Source: Callorhinus ursinus
Taxonomy: Eukaryota > Chordata > Mammalia > Carnivora > Otariidae
Length of the DNA: 64,000 bases
Direction: 5' to 3'
Assembly (NCBI RefSeq): GCF_003265705.1
Contig: NW_020313044.1
Coordinates: 1,218,463-1,282,462 of the forward strand
Shown: positions 23,669 to 34,131 of the stretch, piece by piece
Numbering within the stretch: position 1 is the first letter of the stretch
Layout: each line of letters begins with the position of its first letter
Translations under genes and position numbers: made by a program
Notes under the pieces: model-generated
Told to the model about the DNA's origin: nothing
Seen by the model: only the letters and a program-made list of their open reading frames with translations
Database searches by the model: none

Positions 23669-25066
23669 CTCTCATTGGCACCATCATCATCTTCCTCAAT
23701 CCCACAATGTAGATAATTAGGACAAAAGGGCAGCCCATCACCACTCCAGCCTAGGCTAACAAGAATACAGCCTTTTCTTACAAATTTGCAGACAACAGTT
23801 TTCAGTCTCCTATAAAATCTGGTCTCCCAGTAAATAGATATCCATTCTCTTTGGTGGCTTACTTATATTTTATCTGAACAAATTATGAATACCAGCTTAG
23901 TAACCTTGGATAAGTTAAATTCTTTTTGTCCTATAAACCAGTATTTCTACTAAACAACTAAGAAAATCTGGCAGTATTATAGTGGAAAGATCCTGAAAAA
24001 GTACAACACTGCCAATGTGTGACCTAGACTTCTAATCTATGAGCTCAGTTTCCCTTCCTATGACACTTTCTTTACACTGCAATACTCACCTCCTACCTTT
24101 TAGTACTCTAAATTACAGAGAAGAAAGGACATCCCAAATTACTTCCCACTTTGTTCCACTGGACCACCTTTTAACATCCCAATGAACCAATGTTCCACAG
24201 GATACCCTTTTGAATCTAGACCAAATAAACTCTCTACTTATTCCCAAGATTAGATAATACTGCCTTGTTTCTCACCATAGTGGAATAGAGGTTAAAAAAA
24301 AAAAAAAATCACTGGATGATATCTTCCTGTAACAAATATAACTTTAGATTATGTATATCCAGTAAAGGATAGATAGGGGTAAATTGTAAAACACTGTGAT
24401 TTCAACCTCAAGCCTGTACCTTAAACCTAGGACAATGAATCTGAATAAAGCTAATCCAAATCAAAATCATTTCTAGAAAAAGGTGTGGAGAGAGAGAGGG
24501 GAAAGGAGGTTGGTTGATCCAACACAAAACTGAAAAACAAGAAAAGCTGAGGGAAGGGAGTGATTAAAATTTCGAATCCAGCCCTGTTCAAGGGAGACAA
24601 ACACTCCCAATATTTAAATCATTCCTGTTGTCAAGACAGGAATGAGCATCAGGGTTCATCAATGCCTACACAAAAGTTCACATGAGACCATCTCTGTATC
24701 CTCCCAGCAAACCTCATCTGATAAATATTTTGGGTTGCCAAGTGCTTTGACCAGGACTGCACTAGGCACGGGCTTTGAGTAATGGTTCTTCAAAAACATT
24801 CATTTATTCAATCCTCACAACAACCATATTGTCTTAGTATTTTAATGGACATAATCATATCCATATAAGTCAGAGGACGGTTGAAGGGACTCAGGGGCAG
24901 AATGCAAATAATATGAGTCAGGGCCTGGCAAAAGCTAAGAGCTCAATACATGTAACTATTAAGATACAAGGCCCAGTCAAGTTCAGTTATGTTTAGGCTC
25001 TTTACACATTCATCTTGCCAACTGTCTCCAATATAAATGAACAGATCAGGATTCTAATTTTTCTTT
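23669..25066. other. FAM13B intron, partly ancient repeat
   Basis: Most of this intron stretch is unremarkable. A diverged MIR in reverse orientation (ATTCAATCCTCACAACAACC) lies at about 24770-24930. Short MIR-like sequence (GAGCTCAGTTTCCCTTCC) occurs near 24040. No exon-like frame with splice sites is seen. Confidence 0.5.
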
Positions 25067-25079
25067 TTTTAAGATTTTT
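25067..25079 (-). mobile_element. 5' part of an old Can-SINE split by insertion
   Basis: TTTTTTTAAGATTTT begins an older minus-strand SINE whose remainder resumes at 25277. The young SINE at 25080-25276 interrupts it. Confidence 0.6.
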
Positions 25080-25276
25080 TTTTTTTAAAGATTTTGTTTA
25101 TTTATTTGACAGAGAGAGACACAGCGAGAGAGGGAACACAAGCAGGGGGAGAGGGAGAGGGAGAAGCAGGCTTCCCGCGGAGCAGGGAGCCCGATGCGGG
25201 GCTCGATCCCAGGACCCTGGGACCGTGACCTGAACCGAAGGCAGACGCTTAACAACTGAGCCACCCAGGCGCCCCT
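25080..25276 (-). mobile_element. Can-SINE, minus strand, young
   Basis: It runs from TTTTTTAAAGATTTTGTTTA to GAGCCACCCAGGCGCCCC. It inserted into the oligo-T/AAGATTTT start of an older SINE, and TAAGATTTT is repeated on both sides. Confidence 0.9.
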
Positions 25277-25380
25277 AAGATTTTATTTCTAAGTAATCTC
25301 CACAGCTAACGTGGGCTCAGAACTCACAACCCTGAGATCAAGAGTCGCAAGCTCTCCAGCTGAGCTAGCCAGGTGCTCCT
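25277..25380 (-). mobile_element. Older Can-SINE remnant, minus strand
   Basis: AAGTAATCTCCACAGCTAAC, then CTCACAACCCTGAGATCAAG, then GAGCTAGCCAGGTGCTCC match the older SINEC head in reverse. It is the split partner of 25067-25079. Confidence 0.75.
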
Positions 25381-25578
25381 TAGTTTTACTATTGTGACTC
25401 ACTCCCAGAAAGACTGGCCATTTCTGGGGTGCAGATAAAAACATGTTGTTTACCTACAAACTTGGGAGAGCAGACTCAGGCCAGTACGACTACCCACACA
25501 TCTCTATGCCACTGGGATAATTATTGTGTTTCAGGGACTCTAAAGGCTAGTCTGGCAAAAAGCATAGCTCAAAGTTAC

Positions 25579-25808
25579 TTTGATATCTTCTGGAAGACAT
25601 CGTTCAACACGTTTTTCTTTCAGTCTTTTCAGAATAAGTTCAAGGGTTGCTTCCTTAGATGGCTTCTTCTCCTTCTGAATGACCCTGGATTCATCTTCAT
25701 TCTCTTCATCTTCATGGTCTAGAGAAGAGCCAAAGCTTTTTGGAAGAGTGTTACTACGAGGGCGTGTCTGAGGTACAAATTCTCCATCAGAGCTTTTGTG
25801 TTTTGCAT
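25579..25808 (-). CDS. FAM13B: FAM13B exon ([12 protein letters not shown], acidic, coiled coil)
   Basis: This 230-base exon begins, after a split Asp, with [20 protein letters not shown] followed by LPKSFGSS. An acidic stretch ([10 protein letters not shown]) comes next, then a charged helix ending [18 protein letters not shown] resembles a basophilic-kinase or 14-3-3 type site, which is an inference from the motif. The motif is shared by the FAM13 paralogues. The acceptor is GAAATGTAG and the donor GTAACT. Confidence 0.93.
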
Positions 25809-26019
25809 CTACATTTCAGAACCAAGAGGACAGACAGATCAGTAATAATGATTTTGCTAAAGATGCAAAAGAGTAATAAGCAAGATATATAACAGGAAAG
25901 TAAACATTAACAGCACCCAGGCTCAGATATTTCAAAGTTATATGAAATACTGAAATTCTATATAAGGCAAGCTGTACCATTCATTCTTTCAATGATAATT
26001 CATAGAAAGCCTTACCATA

Positions 26020-26640
26020 AAGATTCTCTGGTAAGCACTGGTGATACAGTAGGAAACAAAGAGACATGGTCCCTGTTCTCATGGAGCATATATTCAAGGA
26101 AGTAAAAACAAAAACCAAGTAACCAGATTCATAAAATAATTTCAAAAAATGCTAAGTGCTATAAAGAAGAGAACACAGGATGGTGTCACAGTGCTAAAAA
26201 GAATGTACTTTAGGGAAGAGCAACAATATTTAATGGACTGAAAAAGGACTTTTTGAGAAGGGGACATCCTAGGTAAACATGGAAGAAACAGCAGCTAACG
26301 GAGCTTAGAAGATTTAGGGGACGAGCACTGCTCCCCAGTTGAAGCAATAGCCACTGTACAGGCCCTGAAGCATGGCATGTTTAAGGAACAGAGAATGAGA
26401 GTGGAATGTGATAAAATGGGCTAAGGGCACAGTAGGCAAGGAAATGAGGCAGCTAAGGATCTATATAATCTCAGATCTACACGATCACTACTTCTCTCCA
26501 TTGTAAGGCATTTATTCTAAGTTAAAAGGGAAGCTCACTGAGGGCTTTAAAGATAGTTAAGAGTTTTTTAAAAGATAATTCTGGCTGCTATGCAGAGAAA
26601 GAACTTTGAGACAATAACAGTGCAAGAAAATTGGAAAATC
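26020..26640 (-). mobile_element. L2 LINE remnant, minus strand
   Basis: GTAAGCACTGGTGATACAGT, CTCATGGAGCATATATTCAA and TTGAGAAGGGGACATCCTAG follow the reverse complement of the L2 3' end in order. It is heavily diverged. The last part (26441-26497) is repeated near 28070. Confidence 0.65.
26441..26497. repeat. 57-base segment duplicated at 28070-28126
   Basis: GAAATGAGGCAGCTAAGGAT and the following 37 bases recur at 28070-28126 with only about four differences, in the same orientation. The two copies lie in consecutive FAM13B introns, flanking the exon at 27553-27634. Confidence 0.85.
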
Positions 26641-27412
26641 AGTTAAGAGACTAATGCTTGTTAATTTAATACACCCATCAGTAACACATTCAACGTAATG
26701 ATTTTCACAGATGGTTGGAAACTGGCATTAAACAAGGAAATGCTTAATAGAATTGTAGGGGAAAATTCTGAAGAGTAAGGAAACTTATTTTAACCACAGG
26801 GATGTAAACTCCATGAAAACAGGGACAGTCTTATCTACCGATATAGGCTCAGATGTCTACAAGTACTCAGTACTTAATGATAGTAAAAATTTTGTTGAAT
26901 AAATTCAAAAGAATATACCAAAATGTGATTCTCCAGATTATAAGCCCATAGTTGGTACAGATAATTTTTTAAGTATTAATAATTACTAAAAAGCATGCTG
27001 ATTAAACACCCATAAAGTAAATATAACTTAGTAGCTGCTATACACTGGGCCAATACCCAGTAACACGGACCTAGTTTTTATTTAAAGAAGACTTATAATT
27101 TTTAGTCTCTGTAGTATAAGCAGTTTATTATGATAGTCTTAGATTAAATAACCATCAAAAATTCTTAATGAAATACCTACCAAAAACCAAAACTGCTTAA
27201 TATTTGAACTGTTTTTCAGATAAACTTTTTAATATCACCTATGAATATATAATCTAGGGCACTTTTGAAAAGAATATTACTAATAGAAACACCAGAGAGA
27301 CACATGGAAGAATATAGTGCTACAACTTTGACCATAACTAATAAAAGAAAAGGAAATCTTTATTTTTGCCAAACAGCGTCTCAGATTTAAAATTATCAAA
27401 AATTACAACCAT
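26641..27412. other. FAM13B intron, no feature recognised
   Basis: AT-rich single-copy-looking sequence. No splice-bounded frame, SINE or L1 is recognised. Confidence 0.4.
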
Positions 27413-27503
27413 AATTCTCATAGAATATAATTCTCACTATTAATTAACGTCATAGAATTATTAATTCATACAATTCTCATGTAATGAGAATACTATGAGA
27501 ATT
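27413..27503. repeat. Palindromic cluster next to a splice donor
   Basis: An 11-base perfect inverted repeat has arms AATTCTCATAG (27413-27423) and CTATGAGAATT (27493-27503). It encloses a second perfect hairpin, ATTCTCAT/GTA/ATGAGAAT, at 27473-27491. In FAM13B pre-mRNA it begins about 50 bases downstream of the 5' splice site at 27552. Confidence 0.85.
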
Positions 27504-27552
27504 AAAAGTACTGTTTAAAGCAAACATATTATAAAAATGATATATTTTCTAC

Positions 27553-27634
27553 CTTTAATTTGCTTCCGCAGTTTGGTAAGCTCTGTCATCCATTTTAATA
27601 CCTTTGGATTGGCTGCAATATCACTGTAGGAGGG
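27553..27634 (-). CDS. FAM13B: FAM13B exon ([15 protein letters not shown])
   Basis: These 82 bases start in phase 0 with [20 protein letters not shown] and end KLRKQIK plus one base. The motif (Y)SD.AANP.VLKW is a hallmark of FAM13 proteins. The donor is GTAGAA, weaker than consensus at +5, and a palindromic cluster follows it. The acceptor is ATTTTTTAG. Confidence 0.94.
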
Positions 27635-27689
27635 CTAAAAAATTAAGGAACACTGACACCTCTGTGGTAAGCGATAATTGTTAGCTGAT

Positions 27690-27880
27690 GCTCAAATAAT
27701 ATTTTACAGTTCCCACAGCAGAAATTTCACTCAATCCTTCTTTCATCTTATCTTATTTGAAGTAGATAGAAGGGGATGTCAAGTAAAGCTCTCTCAGAGC
27801 AAAATCTAGCAAATGACGAAAGCCAGATTTGAATACAGGTCTTCCGACTGAAAGTATAGGATTCTTTCCACTTCACATGT
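27690..27880 (-). repeat. MIR SINE remnant
   Basis: GCCAGATTTGAATACAGGTC and the upstream ATTTGAAGTAGATAGAAG segment follow the reversed MIR order. It is diverged. Confidence 0.5.
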
Positions 27881-28069
27881 TCTAATCATTAAATATCTTT
27901 CACCCTCCCTACCACCTCCTCCCTCCTGTCCCCACTTGCTATTTGTGGTTTTTGAGGAAGCAGAAATAGCACTAATGTGATTTGTCAATGTAAAGTATTT
28001 CCTTTAAAAATTATAGAAGCTTTTTTGCCAATTGAAATATAAAGATGCACTGGTAAGAATACTGGCCTG

Positions 28070-28126
28070 GAAATGAGGCAGCTATGGATCTATATAATCT
28101 CAGATCTACATGATCACTATTTCTCT
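28070..28126. repeat. Second copy of the 57-base intron duplication
   Basis: Matches 26441-26497 in the same orientation with about four substitutions (for example GCTATGGATC for GCTAAGGATC). Confidence 0.85.
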
Positions 28127-28235
28127 GTACACCTCAACTTCATTATCTAAGAAAAGAGATGGACAAATGCTCTCCAAAGAACCTCCTCCCAATTCCAATA
28201 GATCTGCCAAACCCTCGAAAATGCTACAAACTTAC

Positions 28236-28365
28236 CTTGCTATTTCTTTCCCTTTCAAACTGTTCCTCAAATTGTCTGATTTTTTTCTGAAGTTTCTTGA
28301 CCAACTGATATGGTGTTCTGTCTTCTCTCTTTTCATCTTTTGAACTGAAGGATGATCTTCGAATC
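28236..28365 (-). CDS. FAM13B: FAM13B exon (IRRSSFSS, coiled coil)
   Basis: This 130-base exon encodes [20 protein letters not shown] followed by a strong coiled-coil segment, [20 protein letters not shown], and NSK. RRSSFSS is a candidate basophilic-kinase phosphosite cluster. The next exon continues in phase 0 with PSYSD. The acceptor is TTTAATTCAG and the donor GTAAGT. Confidence 0.95.
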
Positions 28366-28491
28366 CTGAATTAAAACAAGAGTGTTAGTTAAAATTTCAA
28401 GTTATTACAGATGGTAGCTAGACCTATCATGGGGTTCATTCCAATGTACAAAACTATCAAATTACTATGATGTACACCTGAAACCAAAAGA

Positions 28492-28560
28492 GTTTTTATA
28501 AATTTTATTTTTAAGTTATCTCTATACCCATAGTGGGGCTTGAACACTAAAGGTCAGGTA
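28492..28560 (-). mobile_element. Older Can-SINE fragment
   Basis: TTTTATTTTTAAGTTATCTC then ACCCATAGTGGGGCTTGAAC resemble the reversed head of old SINEC copies. It is partial. Confidence 0.5.
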
Positions 28561-29071
28561 GCGTCAAACAAACAAACAACACCCAAAACCCTTACACTCA
28601 AGTTTAGAGACCACACCAGTAGCTAACACAAGTACTGTTGAAAACAATGTATAACCACTCAAAAGTTGTTTGGACAAAGGCAGAAAAGAAACAAAGATGC
28701 CTAGCAGCTCAGAGTTCATTTTGTGTTCAAACGGCAAAGGAAAGGTTTTGACATTCAGAATCAATTTAAAGTCCTGACAATAAGAACATTAGGGATTGGT
28801 GAGTTCCACCTGCTGCTTCCCTTCCAGAGTTCTGTATTTCAGTCATAGGTGAAAAAATGAGTATGTACACTATGAGGAAATGTCTATTAGAAAGCAAACC
28901 TCTCCACCTCAATGAACTCAGAAGTTACAAGCCCCCTCCAAAAAATTACAAAAAACGTTTTTCATGATACAGGGGGAAACCTTTGAACTGTAAGTCTGGA
29001 GAATTAAATCTTTCAAAGGATCTGGTGACATAGTAACAATCGCCTCTCATAAGGATATAAAAATAATGTAC

Positions 29072-29282
29072 CTAGTAAAAGAAAGTGCCTTAGATGAGGA
29101 ATCCAGTGTTTCTGGATCATGTAGGAAACGCTGGCTTTGCCCAAAATCTAAACTACGATGTGATAATACCGGAGGACAGTCCTCTTCCAGGGGGTGATGA
29201 TTCATTCTTCCAGCTTGTGGAGAGAGCTGAGCTTCTCCAGACTCAGAGTCTTCCTGCCAAGACTTAAAAGCAGGAAACGGCT
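29072..29282 (-). CDS. FAM13B: FAM13B exon ([14 protein letters not shown])
   Basis: This 211-base exon encodes [20 protein letters not shown], then PQAGRMNHH, an acidic stretch, [13 protein letters not shown], and ends KALSFT with Arg split. FAM13A has a recognisably parallel block (P.PAF.SW...LSPQAGR), so this is the conserved serine-rich linker. It can be joined upstream either to the 66-base exon at 30680-30745 or directly to 33519-33669, and both keep frame. Confidence 0.94.
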
Positions 29283-30679
29283 CTGTAAAACAAACACAAA
29301 GAATAGTACCATGGGTCTCTTGGTTCCACATGGAAAAAAAAGTCACACAATTATCAGCTGTATTTTCTTTAAATCATATCATTATGTATGATTAGGGTTC
29401 ATATAATATTTGTTATATACTTTAAAAAAAACAAGGGATATATAGGATCTTCATAAAGCCTACTACAGTTTCTAATTTTCTATGTTTTTTTTTAGCTCAG
29501 TTTTATTTTCCCATAAAGAGTTATACCTTAAATTTCTGAACCCAGTCACAAAGCAAGGAAGGACACTGTCAAGCTCTTTAAAGTTATATTAGATATTATG
29601 TTTCAAGTGTTGTTTTATAAACAGTAAACAGACACAGTCCTCAATAGCTGCCAGGTGAATAAGCTATCACTCACTGTCAAGTGACTATCTTAAAAGTGGA
29701 AGGAAGCTATTCCCCATGCTATTCACAACACTCACCAACTGGAGCTCTCTGACTCCAAAAGAATTCTTAACATTTCCAAATGAGCAGCTAATTCACCTGA
29801 CAGCACCTGGCCTCTAACATTAAGTTGTGGTTGTTATTTTCTATTACAAGATTTCTATGTTCAATACATATCTTAGTAATTAAACACTCAACAGTATTAT
29901 CAAGACAAAATTTAACAGCACTAGACCTTAAGCACATTTATCTTACTGGAGTTATCCTGTATGTTCTCAAATGAACCCACGTCGATATATTTGATGTCTG
30001 TGCCCATGTAAGGTTCGATTACATACAGAACACATACAGATAAACATACAATCCACAAATATACTCCAAATACAAAAATACAAGTATCACTGGAATCCAG
30101 AAGAGGGGAAAAACTTATACACTAACTTTATTTATAACTACAATTTAAAACTTTGATGTATGACTATTAACAATAGCAAAAGTGAGTTTTTAAGTATTTT
30201 TGGATGCAAAGATGGCTTGACAGTGTCAAAAATTAGACTGATGTTTTCTTTTTCTTCACACAATAGCTAAGGATTACTACTTTAGTAATTTAGTTTAACT
30301 TTACATATTAGCAATTTAAAGCATTACATAATTTTTCCAGGGTAATCAGAACATAATTCAGTTAGTTTTTAAAGCCCAGATCAATCTGATAACTAAAAAT
30401 TGAGTACAAAGCGTGCAATCCCACAATAAACCCAGCAATAAAGTGATTTTCAAAGCAACCCTTGTACCTGCTTCCCAGCAAATAACTGGTAATAAACATT
30501 TTGTGAGAAATCACCTGTTTTAAGAGGGAAGTAACAAAAAACAATTATTTCTGGGTATCATTTTTAACCCAGAACAGTTTTCCTAATATATGGGGACAGC
30601 AGGAGAAGGGCTTATAAAAAGGCAAACAAAGTGAACCATCAAAAGGCAAAAAAACTAAACTATGGTGAACCATACTTAC
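29283..30679. other. FAM13B intron, nothing clear
   Basis: Non-coding AT-rich intron. I see no SINE, L1 or second exon with matching splice phase. Confidence 0.45.
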
Positions 30680-30745
30680 CCTCCCCATCTCTCTGCAGAT
30701 GCATTGTTTTGAAATCAATGAGGGGAAAAGTGATAGGGCATGACG
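30680..30745 (-). CDS. FAM13B: FAM13B 66-base in-frame cassette exon
   Basis: A pyrimidine-rich acceptor (TTTTTTCCATTTTATTAG) and a consensus donor GTAAGT bound exactly 66 bases. In the frame set by the exon at 33519 (phase 1 in and out) it is open and reads SCPITFPLIDFKTMHLQRDG between split Ala and Glu codons. Inclusion adds 22 residues and skipping keeps frame. I recall the same insert in the longer human FAM13B protein, so it is probably a conserved alternative exon. Confidence 0.85.
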
Positions 30746-32221
30746 CTAATAAAATGGAAAAAATGGCAAAAAATACTAAAGTGAACACACAGCACAGTCA
30801 GAACAAACCATACACATAACTAACACAAAGCCAAAGATACCAAAAACATTTCCCTAAAACCAGTTAGGCATTCTGCTCAAAAACTTTATTCAAAGAAATT
30901 ACTGCTAACCAATCTTTAAAAACAAACACAACATACATTTCCATTTCAGCAAGCAAGGCAAAAAAATCAAAGTAGTGCTGTTTTATTAAAACTCAAACAT
31001 AAAACTGAAGAAATGGAAACTCTTAACCAAGTACTGTTTGAAGCTTTTCAATTTAATTGATTTGACAGAAAAATATCTCCCTTAGTTTGCTCTTTGGAAA
31101 GACCCTACTTGTATTTCATTCAAGAGTTTTAGCAGGAGAAAGTCTGAAGGAAAGATACTGCCCACTTGTATTAAAAGCCAAAACCTTTTGACCGGCTGCT
31201 ACAAATTCATCCTGGTGGTGGCCATGTGCTACCTGCTTGCCAACTGCATTCTGCTGACTATCCTTTGAGCAATACAAAACACAAAACCCACATACTATGG
31301 AAGAGGGATGTGGGCTTCTATTTGGAGTGACCCCACTTCTCTTTTAAGAGGCACATCAAACAAGGTAGGTCTCTGATTCCAAGGTATCTAGGGTCTAAAG
31401 TAATTTGGCCTCTTAAGGAAGACTTTCATTAGAACATCCTAATTCCTAGATAAAGAAAATCAATCTTTGTATTGGTGGCAAAGTTGGAAGGAACAACATA
31501 GTCTGCTAACAGCCACTCTTCCAAGCACATGCAGGGTTCATGGCTGAGAAGTTCACTCAAATGTCTACTACCACTGGCTCTCTGAAAGTCACTAACCCCT
31601 ATTCCTGTAAAAGCCAGCAGGTAGGTGGTCTATGTGGATTTGTCACAGCTGCTGAGCCAGGTTTATAACAGGTGAGCTGAGGCACTGAAAATCAGAGGTC
31701 TACAATTACTTTCTTTCTGTACCACAGCCATAAGGGGAGGATTCTGACAGGGAAACAGTGAGCTCGGCATTAAATTCGCTTTAGGGAGGCATCCAGAAAG
31801 CGAAGCTGAACACAGAAAGTTCTATCTCCTCAGACAATGGAAAACAAGTGCTCTTCTATGCTTAAAACTTAAGATCAGAGTGCCCAGGCCAAAGATTATG
31901 AAGAGCTATTTATCTGCGTCCTCCAAAACAGAGACGCATCCGCCCTCTGTCAGAATCCCAGCCTCTCCTACTTCAGCTGGCTCCATGGTTGCTCTGTTGA
32001 CGACGACATCTTTTCAGTGACTATGTCAAGATAAATAAATGAAAGGGACGGTTGATCTTTACTGCCACCAGGATGCTAACATATCCCCTAATTCTGGGGA
32101 GCATCTTCATAAATTCCAAACATCCCAAATAACCCAGAACAAAGCAAAAGAAAGACAACTTCCTGATTTAGTCTAAGTTAAGACACATAATATGCCACTA
32201 GGCATGCCAAACATCTAGAAC
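30746..32221. other. FAM13B intron, relatively unique
   Basis: Sequence between exons without SINE or L1 copies. The 31690-32000 part is somewhat richer in CpG than the surrounding AT-rich intron. No clear exon with compatible splice phases was found beyond the cassette exon. Confidence 0.4.
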
Positions 32222-32569
32222 AAAAAAAAAAAAAAAAAAAGGAAGGGGGGGTGGAGAGACAGCAATAAAGATTGGCACAGACAATGACTTGGTTGGGGCT
32301 TAAAAAAAAAAATTGGCTAACCTTAAAAAATAAATAAAAATTCCAACTGTGATCAAATGAGTAGACCTGAGGTAGCAAAAGGAGCCGTGGTATTAGCACT
32401 GCAGTTCTTGGTATTACCACTGTATGTCATCAGCTAACTAGCCAAAGGTGAGATAACCAAGGGAACTTCATCCAAGTGAATAAATAAGTAACTTGGAAAA
32501 ATCCTGAGTTGTCTCAATGTCTCTTTACCTAGGAAGGTGTGTGATACAGGACCCCTAAATTCAAATTTG

Positions 32570-32906
32570 TTGCTGGCTTCCACTCCCCCACCCCCAACAT
32601 TTGAAAGTTTATAAATATACAATAAACTTGAAAAAATTTTACAGTGAACATCGCTACACCAATCATCTAGATTCAACCATTAATATTTTACTGTTCTTGC
32701 TTTTTAATATTTATCCATTCCATTAACCATCTTATTTTTTTCATGGATTTCAAAGTAAACTGCAGGTAATCATATACTTCCCTATAAACACTTCAGCATG
32801 CAAGTCATTCACTGGAGTTCAGTATTTATTTAGGTTTTGCATCTTTTGATTAAAAAAAACTTATACAATGAAATACAAGTCTTAAGTACACATTCGCTGA
32901 GTTCTG

Positions 32907-32954
<48 letters not shown>

Positions 32955-32960
32955 GTGGCT
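32570..32960 (-). mobile_element. Probable old L1 3'-UTR fragment with (CA)n
   Basis: TTCAACCATTAATATTTTAC, ATACAAGTCTTAAGTACACA and TTCTGACATACATAC resemble an old L1 3' UTR in reverse. It ends in a (CA)n run at 32913-32952. Confidence 0.45.
32913..32952. repeat. (CA)n microsatellite
   Basis: An uninterrupted CA dinucleotide run of about 19 units inside a FAM13B intron. Confidence 0.95.
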
Positions 32961-33518
32961 TGCTTTTTAAATTTAAACTTTTCTCCTTTGTAAAAACTGT
33001 TAGGACTCTGTTCCCATGCTTATATAATCTAATACACAGATGTGGGGATATGGTACAGTATTTGCTTAGAAATGCCTTCAAAGATCATTTTGGGGGGAAA
33101 AAAAAAAAGGCTTCCTGATGATCATTAAGGAAACATAGTTACATATAAGCCCTCTGTTTAAAGTGGTGAGATGTCCAAGCCCTAACGTGAGATTTTCAAA
33201 GACTGCGAAATTGTTAAGCACCTAGCTTAACAATTAACAAAAGTCTATCCTGGGGGATTTTATTTTTTTAATCAGTTCTAACTTCATCTTCAAAGCTAAT
33301 GGATCAAATAAGAACTTCAAGTTCACATGCGATAGTTGCCCTACAATCTCATCAGTGCATCTGAGTAACAACACTCACTCACTCCTCTTACATGAAAGAG
33401 AGAAGAGAAACTCAAAATGAGTAAGATTGTCCAGAAAAGAGCAGTAGTCTCATTATTGCTTTAGGTAATTTCAGTTACAAATAACAGTATCAGGAAAATA
33501 ACGTGTGGCTAAAATTAC

Positions 33519-33669
33519 CTTCCCATTTATCACCATCAGAAACGTTCCTCAGATCTAAATGTGGAATTTGGGTTCCACATGCTGCTTCCCCTTGAACACC
33601 AACACTTTGACCTCCTGGCACTTCTGATTCAGTGTTGGCATTCAAATCACATATCTTGCTACTAGAATC
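33519..33669 (-). CDS. FAM13B: FAM13B exon ([16 protein letters not shown])
   Basis: This 151-base exon begins in phase 0 with [20 protein letters not shown] and ends [10 protein letters not shown] plus one base. It is a polar, low-complexity region, probably disordered, between the acidic linker and the PAFKSW block. The acceptor is TTAAAATACAG and the donor GTAATT. Confidence 0.92.
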
Positions 33670-34082
33670 CTGTATTTTAAAATAAAGAATACATTTCACA
33701 ACCACAAAGCTTTTCTCACTCAGCTTAAAGACAAGCAGCGTATATCCCTGTCTGGTCTCCATTAGTGTCCTATCGGGCCTCTATACTCAGCTGTCCCACT
33801 CCCACCACCCAAACTATTTTCAAACACACATCTGCATTTTTATAGTATGGACTATTAGAAGACAAAGTTTGGATCCCAAATTCAGGAAAATGTTTCTATA
33901 ACCAAGTTACTTGTAACCAAAAGTGACAAATTAAGTTGCTGCTTAACTGTAAAATATCTGGTAAGAGAATCTGTATTTACATCTCCTCTAAACCTATTCA
34001 ACCCAAGCGTTAAAGGCCAGGTACAATAATTGGTAGGTTAAACCTAGTCAAATTTGTAAGAACCGTAAGAAAAAAGTCTTAC

Positions 34083-34131
34083 CAGAATCAAGTGTGACAA
34101 TGTAGCACTATCAAATGGCACATACTCTTTC
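34083..34131 (-). CDS. FAM13B: FAM13B micro-sized exon (KEYVPFDSATLSHLIL)
   Basis: A 49-base exon carries one split base plus KEYVPFDSATLSHLIL and ends in phase 0. The acceptor is GTATTTTTAG and the donor GTAAGA. It matches the order expected for FAM13B: acidic SVGILLEP exon, this exon, then DSSSK. It is too short to stand out on its own, and the phase match on both sides supports it. Confidence 0.9.

Noticed and set aside
25429..25722. 97-codon plus-strand open frame
   Set aside because: It is the antisense shadow of the FAM13B exon at 25579-25808.
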